DNA of 64,000 nt from Pseudomonas fluorescens (lineage in GTDB: Bacteria; Pseudomonadota; Gammaproteobacteria; Pseudomonadales; Pseudomonadaceae). The position numbers and the translations under genes were made by a program. The notes under the pieces are model-generated. The model ran no database searches. It had not been told where the DNA came from and was given only the letters and a program-made list of their open reading frames with translations. Where the stretch lies: the NCBI RefSeq assembly GCF_900636825.1, contig NZ_LR134318.1:1769501-1833500 (forward strand). Direction: 5' to 3'. Below, in pieces: positions 45,154 through 54,427 of this stretch. Every line of letters begins with the position of its first letter. Position 1 is the stretch's first letter.

Positions 45154-48100
45154 TGGAAGCCGTCACCCGTATCGAGCAAGAACTCGACAGTTTCCCAGAG
45201 ACCCTCAGCCTTTATCGCGAGCAGCTCAAGCATTGGACGAGTCGTGCGGCCGACAATATCAGTCACGCGGCGGACCTGCCGTCGCTGATGGGCATGGAAC
45301 GGATCATCCGCTTCGGTGACAGCAATACTGCCGTCAGCAGCAGCGATGACGAATTCTTCTCCAGCGTCGTACAGTGCCAGAAGACCGGGCTGATGCTGAT
45401 CGAAAGCAAGTTCGAGTCCGTCTATGACATCCCGCTGGGCAACATCGCGGTCGATGTGATCGCTATGGACGGTGGCCAAACCACTCCCATCACTCTGGAT
45501 GCGCAAGGCAAGGGCTCATTCACAGGAACGGCCGGCAAGTTTTATCGAGTGCAGGTGCACAGCAAGGTCACCAGCGGTCAGGTCGATGATTTGTTCACTG
45601 CCTATGACGGCCTGACAGCAGAGCTGAATGGCTGGCTGCGCAGCGAGTGGCAGGGGTTCAAACCGCAGTGGTCGCAGTCGCTGGCAACCGCGGCTGGCAA
45701 CGGCCTGTTGGCCGGGAGCTGGGCGGCCATCGAAGGCGTGTGGAACAGCCTTGGTCTGCTTTCGGACATTCTCAAGGACCCAGGGGCGTTTGCCGACCGA
45801 TTGGGCGAGGGTGCCACGCAGTTGATGGCGCTCGCTGCGACGGCCCCCGACGTCATGGAAAAGCTGCAATTGCTAGTCAGCGACGAAGCGGCTCTGTGTT
45901 TACTGCTTCGCACTGCAAGCCTCTGGCTGGAGATGTTGCCGCCCAGCGAGATGGCCGGGAAAACCGCTGAAGCGGCGTCGATGGTGATCGTTCAGGTGCT
46001 GATCGATGTGCTGATCGGCGTGGTTCTGACGTTCGTCGGGGCGGGCGCAGGGATCGCTTATCTGACGCTGCGCCTGGCGAATCGCGCTGCGCAATTGCTG
46101 TCAGCGGTGACGCGCTTGGTGAAGGCGATGTTTGGCATCGTCGAGGGGTTCATCAAATACGTTGATCAATACAAATCGGTCGCCGCCCGTGGCATCGCCG
46201 CCGGCGTGAAAAAGGGCCGAATGCAGCTGCGTTGGGACGCCAAACGCAACGCCACGTTGAAGAAAAACGAAACCCACGACGACGCCTCTGATCAGGCGAA
46301 AAACCCCAACGGCGACAGCGCCGATTGCGCCGCGCTGACCTGCACCAACGGTTGCCCGGTGTCGATGGTCACTGGCGAAGAATTGCTGACCCTGACCGAT
46401 GCGGTGCTCGACGGCGTGCTGCCGTTCGAGTTCACCCGCTTGTACCGCAGCAGCGCCGTCGAGATCGATATCGGTCTGGGTTTCGGCTGGAGCCATTCGC
46501 TGGCGCATCGGCTGGTGTTCGAAGGCGATTTCGTCGTCTGGATCGACCATGAGAACCGTCGTACACGGTTTCCGCTGCCGAACGTCGAGCGCCCGGCGAT
46601 TCACAACAGCCTGTCGCGGGCGGCGATTTTCCTTGGGGCTGAACCCGAAGAGCTGATTCTTGCCCTGGCGGGGGATTCGGCGCGGTTTTATCACTTTCGT
46701 GCGGGCCGGCTGACGGCGATCAGCGATGCCTATGGCAATCGTCTGCGCATCGATCGTGATCGCCAGGATCGGATCAGTCGTGTGGATAACGGCGCCGGTC
46801 GTGCGCTGCTGTTGCGTTATGACCGGGCGCAATTGGTGGCGGTCGATTACCAGGTCTTCGCTCAGGGTGAATGGACGACCGAACAAAACCTTGCCGGTTA
46901 TTGCTACGACGCTCGCCAGCGTTTGCTCGCCGCGACCAACGCGGTCGGCGACAGCGAACGCTACGATTACGACGACAGCCACGTCATTCTGCAACGGCAG
47001 TTGACCGGCGGCGCCAGTTTCTTCTGGGAGTGGCAGCGCGAGGGCAAAGCGGCGCGTTGCGTGCGGCACTGGGCGTCGTTCTCGCAGATGAACACCCGCT
47101 ACGTCTGGAACGACGACGGCAGCGTGACGGTGTACTACGTCGACGGCACCGAAGAGACCTACGTCCACGACGACCGCGCGCGGCTCGTGCGCAAGACCTC
47201 GGCCGACGGTGGTGAACAGCTCAAGGCGTACGACGAAGCAGGACGGCTGATCGCCGAGCAGGATGCCCTCGGGGCGGTCACTGAATACCACTACGACGAC
47301 GTCGGACGGCTGATCGCGCTGATTCCACCGGATGACGCGCCAACTTCCTACGAGTATCGCAACGGTTTTCTCTACCGACGTTCACGCGGCGACGCGGTGT
47401 GGACTTATCGGCGCAACGCCGAAGGTGATGTTACGGAAGCGGTCGATCCCGACGGCCAGGTCATCCATTACTACTACGACATTTACGGCCAGCTGCTGTC
47501 GATCCGCTATCCGGACAGCAGCCGGCATCGACTGGCCTGGAATACGCTGGGGCAGTTGATCGAGGAAACCCTGCCCGACGGTGGCGTGCGGCGCTTTTCC
47601 TACGATGCGCTGGGGCGGCGGACCACAACCGAGGATGAACACGGTGCAGTGACCCGTCAGCAGTGGGACGCCGCTGGCCGACTGCTGCAGACGACTTTTC
47701 CTACCGGCGCCAGCCGCGCCTACAGCTACGGCGCCTACGGCCAGGTCACCGCCGAGCGCGATGAACTGGGGCGCATCACCCGTTACGAATACGACGATGA
47801 CCTGCACCTGGTCTCGCGGCGGATCAATCCCGACGGCACGCGGGTCCAGTACCGCTATGACCACGCGCAACTGCTGCTCACCGAGATCGAGAACGAGTCG
47901 GGTGAAAAATATCGACTGGACTACACCTCGACCGGATTGATCCGACAGGAAACCGCCTTCGACGGACGACGCACCGCCTACGCCTACGACCTCAACGGGC
48001 ATCTGCTGGAAAAGACCGAGTTCGGCGATGTCGGCTCGCAGTTGGTCACCGCGTATGAACGTGACGCTGCCGGGCGCCTATTGGTGAAAACCCTGCCGGA

Positions 48101-49916
48101 CGGAGTCAAGGTCAGCTATCGCTATGACCGCCTAGGTCGTTTGACTGGCGTCGACGATGGGCAAAACCACCCACTGGTCTTCGAATACGACCGCCAGGAT
48201 CGGCTGATCACCGAGCATCAGGGCTGGGGCACGCTGCGTTATGCCTACGACGCCTGCGGCCAGCTCAAGCAGATGCGTTTGCCGGACAACAGCAAGCTCG
48301 ATTATCACCACGCCAAGGGCGGTGCGCTGAGCGCCATCGACCTCAACGGCGCGCAACTGACCACGCACATTTTCCTGTCCGGGCGCGAACAGCAACGTCA
48401 GCAAGGTCTGCTGCTCAGCGAATATTCTTACGACGATCAGGGCCGTTTGCTCGCTCACGCTGTCGGTCATTCCCACGATTCACTTTATCGCCGCGACTAT
48501 GCCTACAGTGCCAACGGCAATCTGGACCACATCGCCGACACCCGCCACGGCCAGCGCACCTACGGCTACGACACCCTCGACCGGCTGATCCGCGTCCGCC
48601 ATTCGCGCGACGAACTGCCCGAATCGTTCGCCCATGACCCGGCTGGCAACCTGCTGATGCAGGACCGCCCCGGCCCGAGTCAGATCAAGGGCAACCGCCT
48701 GCTGATGCAAGGCGATCGCCATTACGACTATGACGCCTTCGGCAATCTGATCCGCGAACGCCGTGGCGCCGGGCAACAAATCGTCACTGAATACCGCTAC
48801 GACTGCCAACACCGGCTGATCGGCCTGACCCGCCCCGATGGCCAGACCGCGACCTATCAATACGACGCCTTCGGTCGGCGCATCCGCAAAACTGTCGACG
48901 GCGTCGTCACCGAGTTCTTCTGGCAAGGCGAGCAGATCGTCGCCGAAAGCAGCCAGAACGAATACCGCAGCTACGTCTACGAACCCGGCACCTTCCGCCC
49001 CTTGGCGCTGCTCGACGGCAAAGGCCCGAAAAAAGCCTGCCCGTTCTACTACCAACTCGACCACCTCGGCACCCCGTTGGAGTTAACCGACTACAGCGGA
49101 GAAATCGTCTGGTCGGCGCAGTACGACGCCTACGGCAAGGTCGCCGCCCTGACACTCGCCGCTGATGAATATCTGGATCAGCCGTTGAGGTTTCAGGGGC
49201 AGTACTTCGATGCTGAAAGCGGGCTGCACTACAACCGGCACCGGTATTACGACCCGAGGTTGGGGCGATATCTGACGCCGGACCCGGTGAAGCTGGCGGG
49301 TGGGTTGAATCAGTACCGGTACGTGCCGAATCCGACGGGGTGGGTGGATCCGTTGGGGTTGAGTTGCAGTTGTCCGCCGCCAGCGCCGCGACGTCCGATG
49401 CGGTACGAGGCTGGTCGCGTCGTTGTGGACGAGGGTGCGCCCCCGCTGCCAAAAATGACGGCGCAGGAGCGTAGAGCGAGGATTGATGAGGTAGCGGAGG
49501 AAAATGCTCATAGGAGGTTGGATGAAATGGAGAGAGCCACACAAGGCGCCCATTTTTTAGAGAAGCATGGCGCCCAAACAACTCTACGATCTCAATTTGA
49601 ACGAATCATGTCAGGAAAAAATCCGACAACTGGAATAATAGAGATCTACAACGGCGGACCAAACCATGGGCAACCTAAAATTCCAAGTGCAGCCACTCAT
49701 TTTCTCAGCCATAGAGACCAGCTAAATGCTATCTACAGAGCCAAACTGATACTCCGGCGTACCGATCTTCAAACGTCGAGAAGGCCGATGGATATGGGCA
49801 AGATCATAGGCGAAGGTTATACGAAAGACGGGATTTACGGGCAGCAAAGGAAAGCAGTGGTTATTCTCAAAGCAAACGGCAACACGGTAACTTCATACGC
49901 GGATTTCGATCGATGA
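45153..49916 (+). CDS. Rhs-repeat polymorphic toxin with variable C-terminal tip
   Basis: A 1587-aa protein. Residues 1 to about 250 are a helical N-terminal region without PAAR motif; a hydrophobic region follows (about 278-345). From about residue 393 there is a DUF6531-like segment (CTNGCPVSMVTGEELL), then some 20 YD repeats (forms like YDALGRRT and YDAFGNLIRE). The Rhs core ends with DPLGL at 1399-1403, the autocleavage site. The 184-residue tip has His1467 and His1472 (GAHFLEKHG) and SAATHFLSHRDQ (1512-1523), loosely recalling BECR-type RNase toxins. The tip DNA is AT-rich, unlike the core. No vgrG or Eag chaperone is adjacent. Confidence 0.93.
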   Translation: MEAVTRIEQELDSFPETLSLYREQLKHWTSRAADNISHAADLPSLMGMERIIRFGDSNTAVSSSDDEFFSSVVQCQKTGLMLIESKFESVYDIPLGNIAVDVIAMDGGQTTPITLDAQGKGSFTGTAGKFYRVQVHSKVTSGQVDDLFTAYDGLTAELNGWLRSEWQGFKPQWSQSLATAAGNGLLAGSWAAIEGVWNSLGLLSDILKDPGAFADRLGEGATQLMALAATAPDVMEKLQLLVSDEAALCLLLRTASLWLEMLPPSEMAGKTAEAASMVIVQVLIDVLIGVVLTFVGAGAGIAYLTLRLANRAAQLLSAVTRLVKAMFGIVEGFIKYVDQYKSVAARGIAAGVKKGRMQLRWDAKRNATLKKNETHDDASDQAKNPNGDSADCAALTCTNGCPVSMVTGEELLTLTDAVLDGVLPFEFTRLYRSSAVEIDIGLGFGWSHSLAHRLVFEGDFVVWIDHENRRTRFPLPNVERPAIHNSLSRAAIFLGAEPEELILALAGDSARFYHFRAGRLTAISDAYGNRLRIDRDRQDRISRVDNGAGRALLLRYDRAQLVAVDYQVFAQGEWTTEQNLAGYCYDARQRLLAATNAVGDSERYDYDDSHVILQRQLTGGASFFWEWQREGKAARCVRHWASFSQMNTRYVWNDDGSVTVYYVDGTEETYVHDDRARLVRKTSADGGEQLKAYDEAGRLIAEQDALGAVTEYHYDDVGRLIALIPPDDAPTSYEYRNGFLYRRSRGDAVWTYRRNAEGDVTEAVDPDGQVIHYYYDIYGQLLSIRYPDSSRHRLAWNTLGQLIEETLPDGGVRRFSYDALGRRTTTEDEHGAVTRQQWDAAGRLLQTTFPTGASRAYSYGAYGQVTAERDELGRITRYEYDDDLHLVSRRINPDGTRVQYRYDHAQLLLTEIENESGEKYRLDYTSTGLIRQETAFDGRRTAYAYDLNGHLLEKTEFGDVGSQLVTAYERDAAGRLLVKTLPDGVKVSYRYDRLGRLTGVDDGQNHPLVFEYDRQDRLITEHQGWGTLRYAYDACGQLKQMRLPDNSKLDYHHAKGGALSAIDLNGAQLTTHIFLSGREQQRQQGLLLSEYSYDDQGRLLAHAVGHSHDSLYRRDYAYSANGNLDHIADTRHGQRTYGYDTLDRLIRVRHSRDELPESFAHDPAGNLLMQDRPGPSQIKGNRLLMQGDRHYDYDAFGNLIRERRGAGQQIVTEYRYDCQHRLIGLTRPDGQTATYQYDAFGRRIRKTVDGVVTEFFWQGEQIVAESSQNEYRSYVYEPGTFRPLALLDGKGPKKACPFYYQLDHLGTPLELTDYSGEIVWSAQYDAYGKVAALTLAADEYLDQPLRFQGQYFDAESGLHYNRHRYYDPRLGRYLTPDPVKLAGGLNQYRYVPNPTGWVDPLGLSCSCPPPAPRRPMRYEAGRVVVDEGAPPLPKMTAQERRARIDEVAEENAHRRLDEMERATQGAHFLEKHGAQTTLRSQFERIMSGKNPTTGIIEIYNGGPNHGQPKIPSAATHFLSHRDQLNAIYRAKLILRRTDLQTSRRPMDMGKIIGEGYTKDGIYGQQRKAVVILKANGNTVTSYADFDR

Positions 49917-50272
49917 AAAAAAAATATGAAATTGTGGACATAAAAAATCTGCTGTTTGTTTTCGATATTGAAAATACTCACGACATTGTGCGAGAGCGAT
50001 TGATAGCGGAAAGAAACGTCAATGATTTACAACATTTAAAAGAGCTTTTCGACACTCTGCTAAAGCCTGAATTTTATGAGTACACGGATAAAGAACAAGA
50101 ATCCCTTATAAACACAGTCGATCATTTTCTAGATCAAAATGACAATTTTGATGCTGTGTTTAACCGGATGACGACGTATTTCGGGACGGAAGTCGCCGAT
50201 AGGCCAAGTTTCATGCGGGTTTTACTGGAATGCTTAAAAAAATACCGAGAGGAACAAGGCCCAGGCTGTTGA
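49913..50272 (+). CDS. Candidate immunity protein for the Rhs toxin
   Basis: A 119-aa protein, start overlapping the rhs stop by four bases (ATGA). It is acidic and highly helical (VRERLIAERNVNDLQHLKEL, KEQESLINTVDHFLDQNDNF), has no signal peptide, and is much richer in A+T and Lys/Asn codons than any other gene in the window. Position, size and composition fit a cognate immunity protein co-acquired with the toxin tip. I recognise no named immunity family. Confidence 0.75.
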   Translation: MKKKYEIVDIKNLLFVFDIENTHDIVRERLIAERNVNDLQHLKELFDTLLKPEFYEYTDKEQESLINTVDHFLDQNDNFDAVFNRMTTYFGTEVADRPSFMRVLLECLKKYREEQGPGC

Positions 50273-50318
50273 AGTCAAAAACTCGCAATGTGCCCGAGTA
50301 GGCCCCGGGAGCAGTACG

Positions 50319-52085
50319 TCAACCAACCAGGATGACCGGTACAGCATCAATCACATGCACACTAAACCCCACAACATCCTTCGCATGATGCTTAGCCTGC
50401 GACGCCATTTCGGCAAGTTGGCTGGCATCAAGCGTTGCGCAGTCTTCAGGCCGTAGATGAACAACCCCAATCGACAATGACAACAACGCAAACTCCTGCC
50501 GCACGCCCTGTCGATTCGGTGCGATAAAGCATCCCGCTTCCAGATGCTCGGGGCGGTAGAAGCGGCGGCATTGGTTCTGGAAATCGTCGAGCAGTTGGTT
50601 GAGACGTTTGCGCCAGTCTTCCGGGCCCAGGACGAGGAGGAAGTCGTCGCCGCCGATGTGCCCGACGAAGTCGCGGGAGGGGTCGACGCGTTCGTTGAGG
50701 CATTGCGCGAGGCACAGCAGCACCTCGTCGCCGCGTCCGTAGCCGTAGATATCGTTAAACGGTTTGAAGCTGTCGATGTCGACGTAGCAGATGACGGATT
50801 CTCGGCCCTGCTGCAGCAGGCGAGTGAGGCATTGCTGAATCGGCACGTTACCGGGTAACAAGGTTAGCGGGTTGGCGTAGCGGGCCTGTTGGATCTTTAG
50901 CTCGGTGATCAACTTGAGCACGTCAATGACCCGGCCGAGGCCCAGGTAGCTGCCGTTGAGGGTGATGATGAAGTCTTCTTCGATGCGTTGGCGGGCGCGG
51001 CTGGTTATCAGGCGGCTGACCTGTTGCAGCGACTGGCTCATTTCCACGGCGAGGAAGTCGTCGTTCATCAGGCGGCTGATCGGTTTGCGCGCGAACAGGT
51101 CGGTAGCGAACGGTTTGAGCAGGGCGTCCGACAGTGAGTGACGATGGACGATGCCGCACGGCTGGCCTTGTTCGTCGAGCACCGCCAGTGAATTGAGGTT
51201 GGCCTGGCGGCGGAAGGCTTCCAGCACCGTGGCGGTCGGAGTATCGCGCTGAACGGCGGGCTGGTCGTTGAGCAAAGCGCTGAGGTCGCTGCCTTCATCG
51301 TTCAGCGCGACGGCGCTACTGTCGTGTTTGGGCATCAAGGCGCGGGCATCGCGCGATGGATGTTCCTGAGGTCGCCCGAGCAGGTAACCCTGTACCAGGT
51401 CAACGCCCATTTCCGTCAGCACGGCGAGTTCCTCTGGCAGTTCGATGCCTTCCGCGATCACCTGCGCCCGTGAAGCTTTAGCGATTTGCAGAATCGAACC
51501 GACAAACTCTCTTTTCAGCGCATCCTGATGGATGCCATCGATAAAGTGCCGATCAATCTTCACGTAATCGGGGCGCAGCTCGGACCACAGGCGCAGGCTC
51601 GAATACCCGGCTCCGAGGTCGTCCAGCGCAATGGAAAAGCCCATCGCCCGGTAATGATGCAGCGCGGTTTGCAGCAACTGAAAATCGTCGATCGGCGTCT
51701 GTTCAGTCAGTTCGATTACCACTTGGCTCGGCGGAATTCCGAAGTCCTGCAGCAATTGCAACGTACGTCCCGGTTGATGTGCGGCCTCAAGCAAGGATTC
51801 CGGCGAGACGTTCAGGAACAGCTTGCCCGGCAGTTGCTGCTCATTGAAGCGGCGGCAGGCGCTTTGGCGGCAGGCAATTTCCAGTTCGCTCAGTCGGCCA
51901 GCCTGGCGCGCTACGGCAAACAGCGCGATAGGCGAATGAAGAGGGCTGTTGGACGGCCCTCTGGTCAGGGCTTCATAGCCAAGTATGCGTCGCTCGGATA
52001 GACAGATAATTGGCTGGAACAGGCTGTGTAAACCGCTTTGAGTCAGGATCGAGCTCAAGGCGCTCAGCTGTTCGGTCGTGGTCAT
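50319..52085 (-). CDS. EAL - CBS pair - GGDEF cyclic-di-GMP signalling protein
   Basis: A 588-aa cytoplasmic protein. The EAL domain (about 15-245) keeps YEALTRGP, VIELTEQTP, DDLGAGYSSL, VKIDRHFIDGI, VIAEGIEL and VQGYLLGRP, so it looks active as a phosphodiesterase. Two CBS motifs (about 265-390) follow, with DEQGQPCGIVHRHSL-type strands. A C-terminal GGDEF domain (about 400-560) has GGDDF in place of GG(D/E)EF, so cyclase activity is doubtful. CBS domains may sense nucleotides. It corresponds to PA3258 in my memory and is downstream of, and parallel with, prc. Confidence 0.92.
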   Translation of the reverse strand: MTTTEQLSALSSILTQSGLHSLFQPIICLSERRILGYEALTRGPSNSPLHSPIALFAVARQAGRLSELEIACRQSACRRFNEQQLPGKLFLNVSPESLLEAAHQPGRTLQLLQDFGIPPSQVVIELTEQTPIDDFQLLQTALHHYRAMGFSIALDDLGAGYSSLRLWSELRPDYVKIDRHFIDGIHQDALKREFVGSILQIAKASRAQVIAEGIELPEELAVLTEMGVDLVQGYLLGRPQEHPSRDARALMPKHDSSAVALNDEGSDLSALLNDQPAVQRDTPTATVLEAFRRQANLNSLAVLDEQGQPCGIVHRHSLSDALLKPFATDLFARKPISRLMNDDFLAVEMSQSLQQVSRLITSRARQRIEEDFIITLNGSYLGLGRVIDVLKLITELKIQQARYANPLTLLPGNVPIQQCLTRLLQQGRESVICYVDIDSFKPFNDIYGYGRGDEVLLCLAQCLNERVDPSRDFVGHIGGDDFLLVLGPEDWRKRLNQLLDDFQNQCRRFYRPEHLEAGCFIAPNRQGVRQEFALLSLSIGVVHLRPEDCATLDASQLAEMASQAKHHAKDVVGFSVHVIDAVPVILVG

Positions 52086-52106
52086 GGCAATCTCTGGCGA
52101 TAAAAA

Positions 52107-52139
52107 AAAGGACCGGAAGCATTTGCTTCCGGTCCTTTA
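52107..52139 (-). terminator. Terminator of prc
   Basis: AAAGGACCGGAAGC / GCTTCCGGTCCTTT stem, followed on the minus strand by eight T. It separates prc from the EAL/GGDEF gene. Confidence 0.92.
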
Positions 52140-52204
52140 TTGCACGACAGAATGATGACTGTTTGATGACGATCCATGGATCGCCAACACTAAATTGCCA
52201 TCAC

Positions 52205-54289
52205 TTACTTCTTGGCCACCTGATTGCTCAGCTTCAGGTAGTCCAGCAGCACGCGCCCGGTTTCGCTCAGGTAGGCATCGTCTTCCGGTTTGACCTTGTC
52301 CGGCTCGGCCGCGGCCAGCGCGTCCTCGTCTTCTTTCTTCAGTTCTTTGAGCGGTTCTTCGCCTTTGGCCTTGCGACGGATGTTCTCCATCGCCAGTTGC
52401 TTGGCGTCGATATCGGCATGCTGGGCACGACGTTCGGCTTCGTTGAGGCTGACGGTTTTTTCTTCCATCAGTTTCTGCGCCAAGGCCAACTTGTCGCGGA
52501 TGAACACGAACTCGGCATCTTTGTTGCTGCGCGCGTCATGTTCGGATTTCAGCTGAGCCAGGTACGGTTTGAACGGGTCGGCCGCCGGTTTGATCGCCGC
52601 GCGGATGGTGTCCCACGGCATGGCTTCCGGCAGGGCGCTCTCGCCGATTTCCTTGGTGTCGATCAGCGACGGGTAGTCGATGTCCGGCAACACGCCTTGA
52701 TGCTGGGTGCTCTGACCGGAAACCCGGTAGAACTTGGCGAGGGTCAGTTTCAGTTCGCCATGGTTCAGCGGCTGAATGGTCTGCACGGTGCCTTTACCGA
52801 AGGTCTGGCCACCGATGATCAGCGCGCGATGATAGTCCTGCATGGCGCCGGCGAAAATCTCCGAAGCCGAGGCGGACAAGCGGTTGACCAGCAGCGCCAT
52901 CGGGCCTTTATAGAAGGCGCCCGGGTTTTCATCTTCCAGTACATCGACGCGGCCATCGGCATTACGCACCAGAACGGTCGGGCCCTTGTCGATGAACAGA
53001 CTGGTCAGCTCGGTGGCTTCCTGCAGGGAACCGCCGCCGTTGTTGCGCAGGTCGATGACCACGCCGTCGACTTTGTCTTTTTGCAGCTCGGTCAGCAGTT
53101 TCTTGACGTCGCGGGTGGTGCTCTTGTAATCCGGATCACCGGCACGGAACGCCTTGAAGTCGAGATAGAAGGCCGGGATCTCGATCACGCCGAGCTTGTA
53201 GTCCTTGCCATCCTGTTTCAGGTTGAGCACGGACTTCTTCACGGCCTGGTCTTCGAGCTTCACCGCCTCACGCGTGATCGGCACAATCTTGGTGGTCTGG
53301 TCGTTCGGCGCATTGCTCGCCGGAATCACTTCCAGACGCACAACGGTGCCTTTCGGACCACGGATCAGCTTGACCACTTCATCCAGACGCCAGCCCACCA
53401 CGTCGACCATCTCTTTGTTGCCTTGGGCAACACCGATGATCTTGTCGGCCGGGGCGACTTGCTTGGTCTTGTCGGCCGGGCCAGCCGGCACCAGACGCAC
53501 GACTTTTACCTGGTCGTTGTCGCTCTGCAACACGGCACCGATGCCCTCGAGGGACAGGCTCATGTTGATGTCGAAGTTTTCCGCGTTATCCGGCGACAGA
53601 TAGTTGGTGTGCGGATCGTAGGACATGGCGAAGGTGTTGATGTACGCCTGGAAAATGTCTTCCGGACGGGTCTGATCCAGGCGCGCCAACTGGTTCTTGT
53701 AGCGCTTGGTCAGGGTTTCCTGAATCTGCTTCGGCTCTTTGCCAGCGATCTTCTGACGCAGGACTTCATCCTTGACGCGTTTGCGCCAGAGGTCATCCAG
53801 GTCTGCCGTGGATTTGAGCCAAGGGGCGTCCTTGCGATCGATCAGCAAGGTCTCCTTGGTGTTGAAGTCCATCTTGTCGACGCCTTTGTTCAACTCGGCA
53901 AGGGCGAAATCCAGACGCGCTTTGACGCGGTCCAGGTAGCGCTTGTAGATGGTGAACCCGGCGTTGAGGTCGCCGCTCTTGAGGAAGTCGTCGAACTGGG
54001 TCTTCCACTTGTCGAATTCGGCGATATCGCTGGCCATGAAATAGCTGCGCGACGGATCCAGCAGCTTGATGTAGCTGTCGTAGATGATCACCGAGCGCGC
54101 ATCGTCGAGCGGCGGCTTGCTGTAGTGGTGACGCTTGAGCAACTCGACGACGTTGAGACTGGCGATGACTTCATCGCGATCAGGCTGCAATTTGTCCCAG
54201 CTGTTGGCTGCGAATGTAGTGCCCGACACCGGCAACAAACCGATACCGATGAAAAGAGCGAGGGCGGTGCTGGGGAGCAGATGCTTCAT
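52205..54289 (-). CDS. prc: Tail-specific C-terminal processing protease (Prc/Tsp/AlgO)
   Basis: A periplasmic Ser-Lys protease that degrades proteins from their C-termini. In P. aeruginosa AlgO acts on truncated MucA and so influences AlgU and alginate. I choose 54289, where the signal peptide MKHLLPSTALALFIGIGLLP begins, giving 694 aa; an ATG 33 nt upstream is also open. The PDZ region is about residues 240-330. Catalytic Ser474 is in LSASASEIFAGAM and Lys499 in FGKGTVQ. The C-terminal DUF3340 region is rich in charged residues. It is divergent from the quinone oxidoreductase. Confidence 0.95.
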   Translation of the reverse strand: MKHLLPSTALALFIGIGLLPVSGTTFAANSWDKLQPDRDEVIASLNVVELLKRHHYSKPPLDDARSVIIYDSYIKLLDPSRSYFMASDIAEFDKWKTQFDDFLKSGDLNAGFTIYKRYLDRVKARLDFALAELNKGVDKMDFNTKETLLIDRKDAPWLKSTADLDDLWRKRVKDEVLRQKIAGKEPKQIQETLTKRYKNQLARLDQTRPEDIFQAYINTFAMSYDPHTNYLSPDNAENFDINMSLSLEGIGAVLQSDNDQVKVVRLVPAGPADKTKQVAPADKIIGVAQGNKEMVDVVGWRLDEVVKLIRGPKGTVVRLEVIPASNAPNDQTTKIVPITREAVKLEDQAVKKSVLNLKQDGKDYKLGVIEIPAFYLDFKAFRAGDPDYKSTTRDVKKLLTELQKDKVDGVVIDLRNNGGGSLQEATELTSLFIDKGPTVLVRNADGRVDVLEDENPGAFYKGPMALLVNRLSASASEIFAGAMQDYHRALIIGGQTFGKGTVQTIQPLNHGELKLTLAKFYRVSGQSTQHQGVLPDIDYPSLIDTKEIGESALPEAMPWDTIRAAIKPAADPFKPYLAQLKSEHDARSNKDAEFVFIRDKLALAQKLMEEKTVSLNEAERRAQHADIDAKQLAMENIRRKAKGEEPLKELKKEDEDALAAAEPDKVKPEDDAYLSETGRVLLDYLKLSNQVAKK

Positions 54290-54369
54290 GCTGATTCGAC
54301 GCGGGGACAATTGATAACGCATATTAGGCCGTCTTTGAAGTCGCCGGTTCTACGAGAGCCGGTCGCATA

Positions 54370-54402
54370 ATGCAAAAAGCCCGGCGCTACAGCTTCGGGC
54401 TC
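54370..54402 (-). terminator. Terminator-like hairpin in the prc leader
   Basis: On the minus strand GAGCCCG...CGGGCTTTTTGC forms a hairpin with T-run between the divergent genes, about 80 nt upstream of the prc start. It might attenuate prc or stop antisense transcription; evidence is thin. Confidence 0.35.
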
Positions 54403-54427
54403 AGTCCAGACTCACTATGGAGGCACT

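Noticed and set aside
46101..47291. 396-codon minus-strand frame within the Rhs gene
   Set aside because: It is a shadow of the YD-repeat region; the plus frame has clear repeats.
52010..54370. 786-codon open frame on the plus strand
   Set aside because: It lies wholly opposite prc, which has complete family motifs. Long antisense frames are common in high-GC DNA, and this one shows no domain pattern or ribosome site.
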